In this document: piece by piece, positions 5,477-5,902 of the stretch
Numbering within the stretch: position 1 is the stretch's first letter
Layout: each line of letters begins with the position of its first letter
The notes under the pieces: model-generated
What the model was told of the DNA's origin: nothing
What the model saw: only the letters and a program-made list of their open reading frames with translations
Databases searched by the model: none
Assembly (NCBI GenBank): GCA_002346525.1
Contig: DDZY01000012.1
Span: 1,418 to 7,319, forward strand
Source of the DNA: Proteobacteria bacterium UBA2996
Lineage (GTDB): Bacteria > Pseudomonadota > Gammaproteobacteria > Arenicellales > UBA868
Direction: 5' to 3'
Length of the DNA stretch: 5,902 nucleotides
Position numbers and translations under genes: made by a program

Positions 5477-5902
5477 TTAGAGTTGAAAAACGTGTGGGTC
5501 CGGCGCGTTCACCATGGGCGGGAGCTGTGCGTCAAAGAGCGAAGTCGTCAAAAGCGAACCTGCTCCGTCGCGCTCTATGCGTACGGCCTCCATCGCCGGC
5601 GCTTTACCTATGACGGCAATTATCCGGCCTTCCGGCGCCACGCTTTCGGCAAACGCTGCCGGTAGTTGCGGCACTGACGCCGTCAGCAAAATACCATCCC
5701 AGGCATCTCCTTTGGGCCAACCCGTTGAAGCGTCACCCGCTTCGAGTGAGACATTATCAACGCCGAGGACGCCAAGTGCGGCAGCAGCGCTCTCGAGGAG
5801 TTCAGGATAAATCTCGACCGTGGTAATCGTGGCGCCCGCGTGGGCCAGCAGCGCCGTGACGTAGCCCGATCCGGTGCCGATTTCCAGTATTTTCTCACCA
5901 GG
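5477..5902 (-). CDS. Protein-L-isoaspartate O-methyltransferase family protein, C-terminal part
   Basis: The visible 141 residues are the C-terminal two thirds of a SAM-dependent methyltransferase; the N-terminus lies beyond the window. Motif I is ILEIGTGSGYVTALLA (5-20), post-I VEIYPEL (29-35), the acidic GDASTGWP (56-63) and DGILLTASVPQLP (69-81), the order seen in PIMT (Pcm), which repairs isoaspartyl residues. The tail has AVIGKAPAMEAVRIER and SLFDAQLPPM, as in the PIMT-like family commonly found just upstream of tolC in gammaproteobacteria, rather than the PVG...Q.L tail of classical Pcm. I therefore keep the family call and give no symbol. The apparent shorter frame starting at 5689 uses an internal TTG inside the motif and is not a real start. 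It ends 16 bases before tolC. Confidence 0.9.
   Translation of the reverse strand, partial: PGEKILEIGTGSGYVTALLAHAGATITTVEIYPELLESAAAALGVLGVDNVSLEAGDASTGWPKGDAWDGILLTASVPQLPAAFAESVAPEGRIIAVIGKAPAMEAVRIERDGAGSLLTTSLFDAQLPPMVNAPDPHVFQL

Noticed and set aside
5514..5810. 98-codon plus-strand open frame opposite the PIMT-family gene
   Set aside because: The minus-strand frame carries clear methyltransferase motifs along the whole stretch; this is its antisense shadow.

Overview
The window reads as ordinary chromosome of a Gram-negative bacterium, most likely a gammaproteobacterium with moderately high GC. The pointers are the GyrB C-terminus, the ApaG/ApaH pair, the outer-membrane lipid-asymmetry protein MlaA, and a TolC-type channel directly downstream of a protein-isoaspartate methyltransferase family gene. 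I cannot name the genus from sequence alone. There is no insertion sequence, CRISPR array, tRNA, rRNA or phage gene. Coding density is very high: the longest gap between genes is about 75 to 100 bases.

Layout. (1) 1-405, plus strand: the 3' end of gyrB. (2) 406-449: a short AT-rich convergent spacer. (3) 450 to about 2914, minus strand: a tightly packed four-gene operon read right to left as HTH/coiled-coil DNA-binding protein, mlaA, apaH, apaG. It has ATGA stop/start overlaps at the first and last junctions and 13 bases at the middle one. (4) About 2939-3013: a compact divergent regulatory region with three GGCAT half-sites in inverted orientations. (5) 3014-3895, plus strand: an apparently exported protein that resembles the 2-keto-4-pentenoate hydratase/FAH fold but lacks the metal-binding glutamates. 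(6) 3892-5460, minus strand: a TolC-family outer-membrane protein with an N-terminal LysM domain. Its stop codon overlaps that of the preceding gene within one CTAG palindrome. (7) 5477-5902, minus strand: the C-terminal part of a PIMT-family methyltransferase, cut by the window edge and probably co-transcribed with tolC.

How they may work together. MlaA (outer-membrane phospholipid removal), the LysM-TolC protein (efflux or secretion channel with a predicted peptidoglycan tether) and the exported FAH-like protein all belong to the cell envelope. ApaH hydrolyses Ap4A-type dinucleotides and ApaG is its usual genomic companion. The HTH protein heads the mlaA-apaH-apaG operon and is the obvious candidate to bind the GGCAT sites beside its own start. 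No classical defence or mobile system is visible. The least ordinary items are the exported pseudo-hydratase, the LysM-TolC fusion, a cysteine-free and therefore non-lipoprotein MlaA, and a plasmid-style HTH regulator fixed in a housekeeping operon.
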